NCBI GenBank assembly: GCA_045605385.1
Contig: JAZUPW010000001.1
Span: forward strand, 1 to 47,421
Direction of reading: 5' to 3'
Length of the DNA: 47,421 bases
Origin: SIG607 sp045605385
Lineage (GTDB): Bacteria > Bacillota > Clostridia > Oscillospirales > Acutalibacteraceae
The notes below the pieces were generated by a model, which was not told where the DNA came from, ran no database searches, and saw only the letters and a list, made by a program, of their open reading frames with translations. Positions 35,701 through 43,207 of the stretch are shown here, piece after piece. Position 1 is the first letter of the stretch. Every line of letters begins with the position of its first letter. Made by a program: the position numbers and the translations under genes.

Positions 35701-36761
35701 ATAGAAGCGCCGTTAGAGTGATTTACAAAAACATCTGCTTCAAACACGTAGTTTCTTGTGTTAATTTCGGGCAAGGATACAATACCGTCACAAGCGCCTG
35801 TACCAACCGTAAGAACGTTGCCCATATCTGCTGTTTTAAAGACTGAAGCATCTACAAAACCGTTATTATTCCAAACGTAAGAAGGAATACCTTGATCAAA
35901 GCCTTCGGGCAAAGTGCCAACAGCCTGATCTTCAAAATCGTAATCGTAAACTTCTTCGCCGTAAACGAACTCAATACCGTTAACTTCGCCCTTGCTGCCC
36001 ACTTCATATTTAGGACCTTCGGGAACTTCAATGCCAATAGGATTAATAGCGGTAATAACAATGTTATCTACGTTGAACCAAGAATTACAGCCAAAGAAAC
36101 CAACGCAATCAGTGGTATTATCGGCAAGTATATTTGTATAAGTAGAAACTAGCTCATCGTTATAATAGAAATAACTCTTACCTAAAAAGCTTACAAGCTT
36201 AACCTTAAACACTTCGCCGATTTCAGGATTAGCTGTGGGCAAATTGAATTTCTGTTCAGCAACACCTGATACGTTGGCTAACTGTTTGCTGAAAGTAGCA
36301 TGGTAAGCAGCACTGCCGCTTGGACAAACTCTGTTAATTACGGCAGCAGTTGATTTAGAAACGCCGCCCGCCATATTATTTACAACGCCAACGTATCCGC
36401 CGCTTGTAGCAATTTCTGCTTCAAAAATATAGTTTCTTGTGTTAATTTCGGGCGAAGATACCATACCGTCAGTACCCGATGCACCAACGTAAAAATACTT
36501 AGTGCCTGTTGTGTGATGGTAAGCGTAAGCAGTAACACCGCCGCCGCCCTTCCACACGTAGTCAGGCATACCTACCTCCCAGCCCTCAGGCAATACCTGA
36601 TGCTCAGAAGCTTCGAAATCGTTTTCATAAACAATCTCGCCGATTGTGTACTGTTTTCCGTCAAGTTCGTATACTTCAGCAGTATCCTCTGCAAATGCTG
36701 CAAACGGAATACCTGCAAGTAAAAGCAGAACCGACAAAACAATTGCTAATGCTTTTCTCAT
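32769..36761 (-). CDS. secreted metallophosphoesterase with three repeat modules and a type I dockerin
   Basis: 1330 residues. Signal peptide to about 24. Three related modules of about 220 residues (about 25-240, 250-475, 485-690), each beginning Y.....DFE......LPEG and containing NT(R/Q)NY.(F/Y)E and F(F/Y)GC.(S/A)WF-like cores, look like concanavalin-type binding domains. A beta domain (700-840) leads into a calcineurin-like phosphoesterase with all metal motifs: FADFH (D856, H858), GD (890-891), GNHE (920-923), AH (1032-1033), GHIH (1071-1074). A Cys/His-rich spacer (about 1205-1260) precedes a dockerin with two Ca loops, DVDGNGAVNAADL (1273) and DINNDGAVNAADL (1307). Probably extracellular; substrate unknown. 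A cohesin partner is not in the window. Confidence 0.9.
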   Translation of the reverse strand: MRKALAIVLSVLLLLAGIPFAAFAEDTAEVYELDGKQYTIGEIVYENDFEASEHQVLPEGWEVGMPDYVWKGGGGVTAYAYHHTTGTKYFYVGASGTDGMVSSPEINTRNYIFEAEIATSGGYVGVVNNMAGGVSKSTAAVINRVCPSGSAAYHATFSKQLANVSGVAEQKFNLPTANPEIGEVFKVKLVSFLGKSYFYYNDELVSTYTNILADNTTDCVGFFGCNSWFNVDNIVITAINPIGIEVPEGPKYEVGSKGEVNGIEFVYGEEVYDYDFEDQAVGTLPEGFDQGIPSYVWNNNGFVDASVFKTADMGNVLTVGTGACDGIVSLPEINTRNYVFEADVFVNHSNGASIGIANNMPGGPNKANAVIFAKVFTNNREDSPVVTSKYAQGAAGIPDQKFTLPNGTPNSGEIFKVKLISLNGTTYFFYNGEMLVSYPNIHRDSETDNVGFVGCYSYFHIDNVNVTAIKPLDSGKLVNEVEGNYYVKGEELYYTDFEEFTAGALPEGYEVGTPSYAWNGGGSSSATIWQGSDSNGRVLAIGGHSCDTVVSAPSINTQNYIYETNIVINCANNASLGLVNDFQGGISGASGYSYVALRINGHPDPDNYSSKQTNGWASGNYGTFDVVNPVNKQQVNLKLISLNDVNYFFVDGEFVVSYPQPARDFDYDNVGFYGCNAWFNVLDIKLTAIDSVDFAVNGAALRAENGKANLDVEFVFNKNNEVYKDLVEKDYEINFGAIIADKNVADVTNLTVESEGVVNAVFSEYTETEEQIEFAYTIANIPEEMLSSYYYVRPYVSIGEEYIYCDTASYNAVKLANVSYLNANETEKEAIEAVFKDIPAYKGATGKSVTFGLFADFHYKEGGYISSISNMNTIMKRAYDNKASFVISAGDMTNDMKGSPELVKAFKENEYGLNVYNVYGNHELESAGNTMLVVTPTLTNDENAVWGTEDGTMGIGYVGYYYVDREGFRLVFLDTNYSYNTELEMWEHNKPASWSAPAGNINGESLGPDQLEWLENVLTDAAEKDIPCIVTAHNSFSSKIALPSRDAAAVRAIYKKVNTMQPGTVLMSINGHIHTDTNAFEDGVFYFDMNTTRNLWWQQQQVEHYTEEHTYMLEKYDDEGNLIEIVETPISTLGGAKNSWFSTDPLSAVVTVNENGVVTVDGCESTWIYDMPSENGSAGTRPSVSSGTFYDPDAGHLWAEDYSSDETHHWHECVNVYCPCEKELCDSYEAHTFDQQVIGTEYKVEGSATEYYVSCVCGAKGTETFKVEFIPGDVDGNGAVNAADLAALKKTIAGLLAEGEGDSKHPDINNDGAVNAADLATLKKKIAGLE

Positions 36762-36776
36762 AAAAATCCTTCTTTC

Positions 36777-37673
36777 TTATAATTTTATTTTATCTAAACC
36801 GTTTTCAAGGTCTTCCATAGTAATATTTCGATCTCCGAAAACAGATTTGATTTCTTCAGCAAGTTTAATTTCTTCATTTTCCTTTTGATAAAGCCTTACG
36901 TAATCTATAACGTAGTTTATAGGCATTTCATCTTCTTCGGTAAGGTTCCAACCCGGAACAGGCCAACCGCCGCCGCTTGAAAAGATTTCATTATTGAATA
37001 TAACAAAAGAAAAATCGTGAAATCCTTGCATACCGGGAAGTTGTTCTTTATCAAAATCATATTCATCGGTTATATTCATTGTAGTATAGCATTCGCCGTC
37101 TACATAAAACTTTAGTTGTTTTTCATCCCACTCAAGCCCGTAAATATGAAATTCATTATTAAGATTTTCACTGTTTTTAAAAGTGTAATTGCAAGGTGCC
37201 TCACCCTTTGCTTCATCGGGGTATCCCGTATGTTTGGTTGGCGACCACTTATGTAAAGCGCACCCTAAAGTATCGTTATTTGAAAAAACTTCAAAAATAT
37301 CTATTTCAGCAAGATACTTCGCCTTTGAAAAAGGCGTTATACTTTGCATCCAGAAGCCGGGCCACGCGCCGTGGCGAAAAGGTATTTTCCCGCGCATTTC
37401 AAGGTAACCGTATTTAAACAGCATTGTTTTGTGGGTAAGCACACCTTCGGGCACTATAAACGGTTTTTCCTTTTCACCGCTTCTGTCGGTTACAAGATTA
37501 AGGCATCCGTCTTTAACAAAAATATGTTCTTTATCGGAAGTGTAAATTCTGTCAGCGCCGCTCATAGTTTTGTGAATGCGCCATTTATTGGCATTTAGTT
37601 CTTCACCATCAAACTCATCGTGCCAAACAAGAGTTCTTCCCATCTTTTTTAAAGGAATTGCTTCGTTTCCCAT
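36777..37673 (-). CDS. cytoplasmic GH16-family glycoside hydrolase
   Basis: 298 residues, no signal peptide. GH16 hallmarks: LVWHDEFDGEELNANKW at the start, KYGYLEMRGKIPFRHGAWPGFWMQ, and the catalytic motif AEIDIFEVF with Glu123, Asp125 and Glu128. NNEFHIYGLEWDEKQLKFYVDGE is the usual later strand pair. It probably cleaves imported oligosaccharides of the same glycan that the extracellular GH16 attacks. First gene of the operon: a TTGTTA/TATAAT promoter lies upstream and the dockerin protein gene begins 15 bp downstream. Confidence 0.87.
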   Translation of the reverse strand: MGNEAIPLKKMGRTLVWHDEFDGEELNANKWRIHKTMSGADRIYTSDKEHIFVKDGCLNLVTDRSGEKEKPFIVPEGVLTHKTMLFKYGYLEMRGKIPFRHGAWPGFWMQSITPFSKAKYLAEIDIFEVFSNNDTLGCALHKWSPTKHTGYPDEAKGEAPCNYTFKNSENLNNEFHIYGLEWDEKQLKFYVDGECYTTMNITDEYDFDKEQLPGMQGFHDFSFVIFNNEIFSSGGGWPVPGWNLTEEDEMPINYVIDYVRLYQKENEEIKLAEEIKSVFGDRNITMEDLENGLDKIKL

Positions 37674-37707
37674 AATATCACCTTATAATGTATAACTATC
37701 CGATATC

Positions 37708-37736
37708 ATTATATAATAAAACAAAAAGTTTAACAA
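37708..37736 (-). promoter_or_regulatory. promoter of the GH16-dockerin-InlB operon
   Basis: On the minus strand TTGTTA (37736-37731) and TATAAT (37713-37708) are 17 bp apart. The spacer to the divergent AraC gene (37674-37952) holds no gene; it has a short inverted repeat CAAC/GTTG near 37760. Confidence 0.65.
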
Positions 37737-37905
37737 GCAACCAAAAATTGTAATTTTAACAACTATTAATTGTTGCTTTTGCACAACAATGCCTTTTATC
37801 ATATATTAACACAATTAACATTTATTTTCTCGCAGTATTTTGTGGTGAATAAGCAAGAATTTATCTTTTTTACGAAAATCACAAAATATGAACCTTATGA
37901 TTACC

Positions 37906-37934
37906 TTGCAATTATTTTTCATTTGTAGTAAAAT
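37906..37934 (+). promoter_or_regulatory. promoter of the tandem AraC genes
   Basis: TTGCAA at 37906-37911 and TAAAAT at 37929-37934, spacer 17 bp, close before GAGGTG. Confidence 0.6.
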
Positions 37935-37952
37935 AAAAACGAGGTGATAACG

Positions 37953-38750
37953 TTGAGCCATTACTACCATTTAACTCAAAGCGAACTATTACGAAACTCG
38001 CTCCCTTTTTATGCAAACAGTTATTGTTCTAATTTCAAACAAGACTTTTGTAGATACCCAAAAGGTATTCCTCATCATCACTTCATTTTGGCATTATCAG
38101 GTTACGGACGTATTGAAATATCAGGTGAATCAATTGAATTAAAAAAAGGCGAAATATTCTTTTATAAGGCGCATACTCCGGCCCTTTATTACCCCGAAAG
38201 CGAAGATTTTTATACTTGTTTTGTTACCTTTGGCGGTTTTGGCTGTGAATCGCTTTTCAACCTTTACAATATACCCGACTACACCGTTTTCAAAAGTTCC
38301 AAACTTTCTGCCGAAATTATTGATTTCTGCCGTTTTGCCGATAGCGGTATTAGTGATGAATTATTATCACCCAAACTGTACTCTTTGATTATTAATTTCT
38401 GCGAAAGAAATAAAAAGCAAATAATTCCTCAAAGCCTTGAAAAAGCGCTTGAATATATTAAGAAAAATTTTTATAAAGATATTTCTTTAAACGAATTATG
38501 CAATTCTGTAGGTGTTTCGAGAAGCACGCTTTTTAAACAGTTTAAAGAATTTTTAAATACTTCTCCTGTATCTTACGTTAATAACGTACGCATAAATTGG
38601 GCAAAATCTTACCTTGAATCTTTGCCTAATTTATCTTTAGAAAGCATTGCAAAAGACGTAGGTTTTTCTTCTACAAGTTATTTTATTGAAACCTTTAAAA
38701 GTATAACCGGTACTACTCCCGCTAAATTCAGAAAAGAAAGGTTAGGTTAA
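37953..38750 (+). CDS. AraC family regulator, first of a tandem pair
   Basis: 265 residues from the TTG 6 nt after GAGGTG (the in-frame GTG at 37944 lies inside that Shine-Dalgarno). N-terminal cupin: HHHFILALSGYGRIEISGES and KKGEIFFYKAHTPALYYPE. C-terminal HTH pair: ISLNELCNSVGVSRSTLFKQF and LSLESIAKDVGFSSTSYFIETF, then GTTPAKFRKE. It is divergent from the GH16/dockerin operon and likely regulates it; the ligand is probably a saccharide. Closely related to the next gene. Confidence 0.88.
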   Translation: MSHYYHLTQSELLRNSLPFYANSYCSNFKQDFCRYPKGIPHHHFILALSGYGRIEISGESIELKKGEIFFYKAHTPALYYPESEDFYTCFVTFGGFGCESLFNLYNIPDYTVFKSSKLSAEIIDFCRFADSGISDELLSPKLYSLIINFCERNKKQIIPQSLEKALEYIKKNFYKDISLNELCNSVGVSRSTLFKQFKEFLNTSPVSYVNNVRINWAKSYLESLPNLSLESIAKDVGFSSTSYFIETFKSITGTTPAKFRKERLG

Positions 38751-38755
38751 CAGTT

Positions 38756-39565
38756 TTGAAAAAGATATTCTACAGACTAACGCAAAACCAAGAACTGCGT
38801 AACAACCTGCCTTTTTTCGTCAACAGTTATTCTTCGGAATTTGACCAACTTTTTACCGTCTTTAACAAAGGACATATTGCCCACCATATTATATACACGC
38901 TTGAAGGATTAGGTTGTATTGAAATAGGCGGCGAAATGTTTGAATTGAAAGAGGGTGATTTCTTCTTTTATCGGGCAGGGATTCCCGTTAAATATTACAA
39001 AAAAGGAGAAGTTTTTATTACCCGCTACGTTTCATTCGGTGGCTTTGCTTGTGAACAACTTTTTGAATACTATAACATTCCGAAGTATATTTTGTTTAAA
39101 AATAACGCGCTTTTTTCTTCCTTAACAAAATTCTGCAGTTATGCCGATAAGAGTTATTCCGATGAAAAAATAGCAGGTAAACTTTATTCGCTTATAATGG
39201 ATTTTTGTTTAACCTTCAACGTAAACAAAACACCAAAAAGTCTTGAAAATGCGCTTTCTTATATAAGCAGAAACTTCACGCACGATATCCCGATAAGCGA
39301 ACTTTCAAAAGCAGCAGGCGTATCTAACAGCACACTGTTTAAACTGTTCAAAGACTATATGAATACAACGCCTACCGCATATATAATTTCAAGCCGAATT
39401 GAATCGGCAAAATTGCAACTTACTTCAAACCCGTTTTTAAGCATTGACGTAATAGCCTATATATCCGGTTTTTCTTCTACAAGTTATTTCATTGAAACTT
39501 TTAAAAAAGTAGAAAAAACGACACCCGCGAAATACCGAAAAGAACAATTAAGCAAAGATTTTTAA
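38756..39565 (+). CDS. AraC family regulator, second of a tandem pair
   Basis: 269 residues, starting with TTG just after the previous stop. The same layout as its neighbour (LRNNLPFFVNSYSSEF, HIIYTLEGLGCIEIGGEMFEL, then the two HTHs IPISELSKAAGVSNSTLFKLF and LSIDVIAYISGFSSTSYFIETF, TTPAKYRKE). Sequence similarity across the whole length shows that the pair arose by tandem duplication. It may sense a related ligand or form a heterodimer; that is inference. Followed by a terminator. Confidence 0.85.
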   Translation: MKKIFYRLTQNQELRNNLPFFVNSYSSEFDQLFTVFNKGHIAHHIIYTLEGLGCIEIGGEMFELKEGDFFFYRAGIPVKYYKKGEVFITRYVSFGGFACEQLFEYYNIPKYILFKNNALFSSLTKFCSYADKSYSDEKIAGKLYSLIMDFCLTFNVNKTPKSLENALSYISRNFTHDIPISELSKAAGVSNSTLFKLFKDYMNTTPTAYIISSRIESAKLQLTSNPFLSIDVIAYISGFSSTSYFIETFKKVEKTTPAKYRKEQLSKDF

Positions 39566-39569
39566 TAAC

Positions 39570-39601
39570 AAAAAACGTCCGAAAATATCGGACGCTTTTT
39601 G
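39570..39601. terminator. bidirectional terminator between the AraC pair and metI
   Basis: CGTCCGA at 39576-39582 pairs with TCGGACG at 39588-39594; A-run before and T-run after serve both convergent units. Confidence 0.85.
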
Positions 39602-39602
39602 T

Positions 39603-40304
39603 TTATCTGTTTCGTTTATCAAGTTTATTCGCAAGGAAAGAACCAACTGTTTGCAAAAGTTCTACAATCAAAATAAGTAAAATAACTGCAATTACCATTA
39701 CAAGATATTTGTAGCGGTAATAACCGTAGTTTATGGCAATCTTACCAAGTCCTCCGCCGCCTATAATGCCGCTCATTGCCGAATAGCCAAGAATTGTAGT
39801 TACAGCAATAGTAGCATTCTGAATGAGCGAAGGTACGCTTTCTTTAAGCATAACCTTAACAATTATCTGCATAGGTGTTGCGCCCATACTCTGCGCCGCT
39901 TCAATAAGGTTTGGATTAACTTCACGAAGACTTGATTCGGCAAGTCTTGCCACAAATGGGAACGCGGCTACAACAAGCGGAACTATTGTGGCTGTTGTAC
40001 CAACCGTTGTACCTATTAGCAAACGCGAAAGCGGAAATACCATTATCATTAAAATTAAAAACGGTATTGAGCGCAAAAGGTTTATAACAATATTAATAAA
40101 CTTCATTAAAAGTTTCGGAAGCGGTTTAACACCGTCCTGTTCACCCGTTACAAGAAGAACACCAAGCGGAAGTCCTAACACAAAGGCTAAAAATGCCGAT
40201 ACAAGTGTAACGTAAAAGGTTTCAAAAATAGCAAAAGGAATTTCATTTTTAAGAACTTCCAACGCCATTTCAACAGATTCGCTTGAAAACAAATTACCAA
40301 ACAT
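39603..40304 (-). CDS. metI: methionine ABC transporter permease
   Basis: 233 residues with about five membrane helices and the permease EAA-type loop (LIEAAQSMGATPMQIIVKVML). It matches MetI, the membrane subunit of the methionine importer. Its ATG overlaps the metN stop by one base. Partners are the MetN ATPase and MetQ lipoprotein just upstream, in order metQ-metN-metI. Confidence 0.95.
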   Translation of the reverse strand: MFGNLFSSESVEMALEVLKNEIPFAIFETFYVTLVSAFLAFVLGLPLGVLLVTGEQDGVKPLPKLLMKFINIVINLLRSIPFLILMIMVFPLSRLLIGTTVGTTATIVPLVVAAFPFVARLAESSLREVNPNLIEAAQSMGATPMQIIVKVMLKESVPSLIQNATIAVTTILGYSAMSGIIGGGGLGKIAINYGYYRYKYLVMVIAVILLILIVELLQTVGSFLANKLDKRNR

Positions 40305-41308
40305 CAGTAATCAACCTCCTCTGCCGTAACGCCTTCTGCTTTAGAAATATAACTTAATGCTTTTTCAAGGCTGTCTTCATTATTTTCAATTCCAAGCAGC
40401 ATACTTCCGTAAACGGCGCCGCCTGAATTACGGGTAGATGCCGAAATAATGCTTGCCATTACACCTGTTTCAACCGCCATACCCGCAATAAGAGGTGTTC
40501 CCGTTGCACTTGCACCGTTAAACAGCAACTTGATTTTTTTACAGGAAAGTGAAGGAACGGCAATTTCATCGGCAGCACCCGGAAAAACAAGTCTTTTTGC
40601 CGCGGCACTCTTAGGCGAAGCAAAAACTTCACCTACTCTGCCCTCTTCTACAACTTCGCCGCCGTCAAGAATTGCAACGTGGTCGCAAATTTCTTCAACA
40701 ACGCTCATTTGGTGAGTAATAACCACAACCGTAATGTTAAGTTTGCGGTTAATTTCTTTTATAAGTGAAAGAATAGAATGTGTAGTATTAGGGTCAAGCG
40801 CACTGGTAGCTTCATCGCACAAAAGAACCTTAGGGTTGGTCGCTAATGCTCTTGCAATAGCAATTCTTTGTTGCTGACCGCCCGAAAGTTGCGAAGGATA
40901 AGCCTTTTCTTTTTCAGAAAGTCCTACAAGGGCCAACAATTCTCTTGCTTTTTTTACGGCGTCGCTTTTTTTTACACCCGCCAATTCCATTGGGAAGCAA
41001 ATATTACTTAAGCAGTTCCTTTGCATAAGCAAATTAAACTGCTGAAATATCATAGTAATTTCTCTGCGTTCTTTTCTTAACTGAGCAGGATTTAAAAGAG
41101 CCATATCTTTACCGTCAATAATAACGGTACCGCTTGTGGGGCGTTCTAACATATTTATACAGCGCACAAGTGTGCTTTTACCCGCGCCGCTCATACCTAT
41201 AATGCCGTAAATATTTCCGTCATTTATAGTAAGAGATACATTATTAAGCGCGTTTACCTCGCCCGAAGCCGAGGTAAACGTTTTGGTAAGATTTTTAATT
41301 TCTATCAT
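40304..41308 (-). CDS. metN: methionine ABC transporter ATP-binding protein
   Basis: 334 residues. Walker A GMSGAGKST (about 38-46), Q-loop MIFQQFNLL, signature LSGGQQQR, Walker B VLLCDEATSALDP and the H-loop TVVVITHQM. The C-terminal 90 residues (from about 245, IKLLFNGASATGTPLIAGMA) form the NIL domain that binds methionine and shuts the importer. Little Shine-Dalgarno is visible, which fits translational coupling to metQ, whose stop is 2 bp away. Confidence 0.96.
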   Translation of the reverse strand: MIEIKNLTKTFTSASGEVNALNNVSLTINDGNIYGIIGMSGAGKSTLVRCINMLERPTSGTVIIDGKDMALLNPAQLRKERREITMIFQQFNLLMQRNCLSNICFPMELAGVKKSDAVKKARELLALVGLSEKEKAYPSQLSGGQQQRIAIARALATNPKVLLCDEATSALDPNTTHSILSLIKEINRKLNITVVVITHQMSVVEEICDHVAILDGGEVVEEGRVGEVFASPKSAAAKRLVFPGAADEIAVPSLSCKKIKLLFNGASATGTPLIAGMAVETGVMASIISASTRNSGGAVYGSMLLGIENNEDSLEKALSYISKAEGVTAEEVDY

Positions 41309-41310
41309 TA

Positions 41311-42162
41311 TTATTCTGCTTTAAATACATCAAGAGTAGTCTGTTTGCCGCCGTAAAGGCCCATTGGTTCAACGTGAATTGCAGCAGCAGAAACTATATG
41401 TGTGTTCTTTTCTTTGTTGAAGTCATCAAGGTAAGGTGTATGCTGGAAGTAGTTAGCATCTACAGTACCGTCTTCAACAACAGTGTTAGGAACAACGTAA
41501 TCGGTATATTCCTGAATATCTAAAGTTATATTCTTTTCTGCAAGAATTTCTTTAGCAACTTTTAAAATTTCAGCGTGAGGTGTGGGAGAAGCAGCAACAC
41601 TTATTTTAGTGCCTGAAAGTGCGGCGTAATCAACAGTTGCATCAAAACCGTCGGTAGTTGTTTCAACAGTGCTTACAACAGCGCCTGCATAAGTAGCGGT
41701 AATATAATCGGCAACCTTTTTACTTTTAAGCGCAGCAACAAGAGCCTTAATTTTATCGGTATTTTCGTTACCTTCTTTTACAGCAAGAATGTTTGCATAA
41801 GCCGAATAAGAGCCTTCAATTGCCAAAGAATCTTTAACAGGATTCAAAGAAGCGTTTATAGCGTAGTTAGAGTTAATAACTGCATAGTCAACGTCTTTAA
41901 GCTGATTAGGGATCTGAGCAGCTTCGGTTTCAATAATTTCAACGTTAAAGGGATTTTCAACAATATCCTGCTTTGTAGCAGTAATACCTGCGCCCTCTTT
42001 AAGTGTTATTATTCCGTTTGCTTCAAGCAAAAGAAGTGCGCGGGCTTCGTTTGTGGTGTCGTTAGGAACAGCAATTTGTATTTTTCCACCATTTGCGCCG
42101 CAACCTGCAAACGCAGTTACAATTAATGCCAGAACGATTACAAAAGATAGTATTTTTTTCAT
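41311..42162 (-). CDS. metQ: methionine-binding lipoprotein
   Basis: 283 residues. Signal peptide with lipobox AFAGC near residue 20, then the NlpA/MetQ fold (IQIAVPNDTTNEARALLLLEANGIITL, the NPFNVEIIETEAAQIP segment and YAVINSNYAINASL, which builds the ligand site). It captures methionine outside and delivers it to MetNI. It lies 137 nt downstream of the leader ORF, beyond the attenuator. Confidence 0.95.
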   Translation of the reverse strand: MKKILSFVIVLALIVTAFAGCGANGGKIQIAVPNDTTNEARALLLLEANGIITLKEGAGITATKQDIVENPFNVEIIETEAAQIPNQLKDVDYAVINSNYAINASLNPVKDSLAIEGSYSAYANILAVKEGNENTDKIKALVAALKSKKVADYITATYAGAVVSTVETTTDGFDATVDYAALSGTKISVAASPTPHAEILKVAKEILAEKNITLDIQEYTDYVVPNTVVEDGTVDANYFQHTPYLDDFNKEKNTHIVSAAAIHVEPMGLYGGKQTTLDVFKAE

Positions 42163-42230
42163 TTTAATTCAACCTTTCAATAAATAATTTTTACTGCATT
42201 TTTTAAATTTTAAGCCACATATTCGTTTAT

Positions 42231-42266
42231 AAAAAAATAAAGCAAGAAGTTTTTATACTTCTCGCT
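42231..42266 (-). terminator. attenuator terminator in the metQNI leader
   Basis: On the minus strand AGCGAGAAGT (42266-42257) pairs with ACTTCTTGCT (42250-42241), 10 bp with one G-U, loop of six, then TTATTTTTTT. It lies between the Met-rich leader ORF and metQ. Confidence 0.85.
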
Positions 42267-42289
42267 TGTGTAAAAAATTAACGAAAAGT
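42257..42289 (-). promoter_or_regulatory. candidate antiterminator hairpin
   Basis: ACTTTTCGTT (42289-42280) can pair with AGCGAGAAGT (42266-42257) over 10 bp including two G-U pairs. This uses the 5' arm of the terminator, so the two structures exclude each other. Confidence 0.6.
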
Positions 42290-42299
42290 ACCCACTATT

Positions 42300-42371
42300 T
42301 CAAGCGCGACGAAGCATACACATACAATTGTGCATTAAAGACATTGTCATATTCTGCATACGTCTTTTCAT
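42300..42371 (-). CDS. methionine-rich leader peptide of the metQNI operon
   Basis: A 23-codon ORF (ATG at 42371, TGA at 42302-42300) preceded by AAAGGACGAG. Residues 1, 5, 8, 10, 13, 17 and 19 are Met and 16 and 18 are Cys, so nine of 23 codons are for sulfur amino acids; it starts MKRRMQNM and ends MLRRA. It lies 57 bp after a consensus promoter and 34 bp before the attenuator terminator. This is the classic layout of a leader peptide that measures methionyl-tRNA supply by ribosome stalling. No product function beyond translation itself is expected. Confidence 0.8.
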   Translation of the reverse strand: MKRRMQNMTMSLMHNCMCMLRRA

Positions 42372-42427
42372 AACAACGCTCGTCCTTTCGTTTATTCTTT
42401 TAATGTTTGCAACTTAAAATTTTAATA

Positions 42428-42456
42428 ATTGTAACATAATTGAATATAAGTGTCAA
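42428..42456 (-). promoter_or_regulatory. promoter of the metQNI leader
   Basis: TTGACA (42456-42451), 17-bp spacer, TACAAT (42433-42428) on the minus strand. Confidence 0.8.
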
Positions 42457-42473
42457 GTTTTTAATTTAAATGC

Positions 42474-42529
42474 TTGACAAACGCGTTTTATTTAGTTTAT
42501 ACTGTACATTGGATTTAAAGTGCTATAAT
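42474..42529 (+). promoter_or_regulatory. promoter region of rex
   Basis: TTGACA at 42474-42479 and TATACT at 42498-42503 (18-bp spacer); a second candidate is the extended -10 TGCTATAAT at 42521-42529. The -35 is only 17 bp from the divergent metQNI -35. Confidence 0.6.
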
Positions 42530-42552
42530 TTTTAATTGTTAGAGGGATTTTT

Positions 42553-43188
42553 ATGTCTTATAAACAAATCACACCGCCAATTATAAAACGGTTACCAAGA
42601 TATTACCGTTTTCTTGAAGAACTTGAAGCCACCGGAATGGTACGTGTTTCTTCAAGCGTTCTTTCGGAAAAAATGGGAATTACCGCAAGTCAGATACGTC
42701 AGGACTTAAATTGCTTCGGCGGTTTCGGTCAGCAGGGTTACGGTTATAAAATACCTGTTCTGAAAGAAGAGATAGGAAAAATACTTAATTTAAACAACCA
42801 AAAGAAACTTATTATAATAGGCGTTGGTAACTTAGGAAAAGCAATTGCCAACCACATAAATTTTGACGATAAAGGTTATGAACTTATAGGTCTTTTTGAT
42901 AAAAAGGAATCTATTATAGGTCAAACGGTGCGCGGTCTTCCTGTAAGAAGTTTTGAAACTATTGACGATTTTTGCCGTGAGCACCGCCCTTCTACCGCTG
43001 TTCTTTGCATACCAAAAGAAAGCGCCGAAAGAATTGCTTATAAACTTGTAAAATTAGGCATAAAAGGATTTCTTAACTTCAGCCATTATGATCTTTCGCT
43101 TTCTTACGATGATATAGTGGTAGAAAACGTTCATTTCGGCGATCAACTTATGATTTTATCTTACAAAATTAATAATTTAGAAAATTAA
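42553..43188 (+). CDS. rex: redox-sensing transcriptional repressor Rex
   Basis: 211 residues. N-terminal winged helix (ITPPIIKRLPRYYRFLEEL, SSVLSEKMGITASQIRQDLNCFGGFGQQGYGY) and a Rossmann domain with IIIGVGNLGKAIA and LIGLFDKKESIIG, the NADH-binding part. Rex is released from DNA by NADH and controls fermentative genes. AGAGGG precedes the ATG. Followed by DUF421 and DUF4363 genes. Confidence 0.95.
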   Translation: MSYKQITPPIIKRLPRYYRFLEELEATGMVRVSSSVLSEKMGITASQIRQDLNCFGGFGQQGYGYKIPVLKEEIGKILNLNNQKKLIIIGVGNLGKAIANHINFDDKGYELIGLFDKKESIIGQTVRGLPVRSFETIDDFCREHRPSTAVLCIPKESAERIAYKLVKLGIKGFLNFSHYDLSLSYDDIVVENVHFGDQLMILSYKINNLEN

Positions 43189-43207
43189 ACAAATACTAAG
43201 CACGGTG

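Noticed and set aside
42163..42450. S-box (SAM-I) riboswitch or T-box ahead of metQ
   Set aside because: I looked on the minus strand for the S-box core and the T-box sequence (TGG-type) and saw neither; the leader ORF plus terminator accounts for the region.
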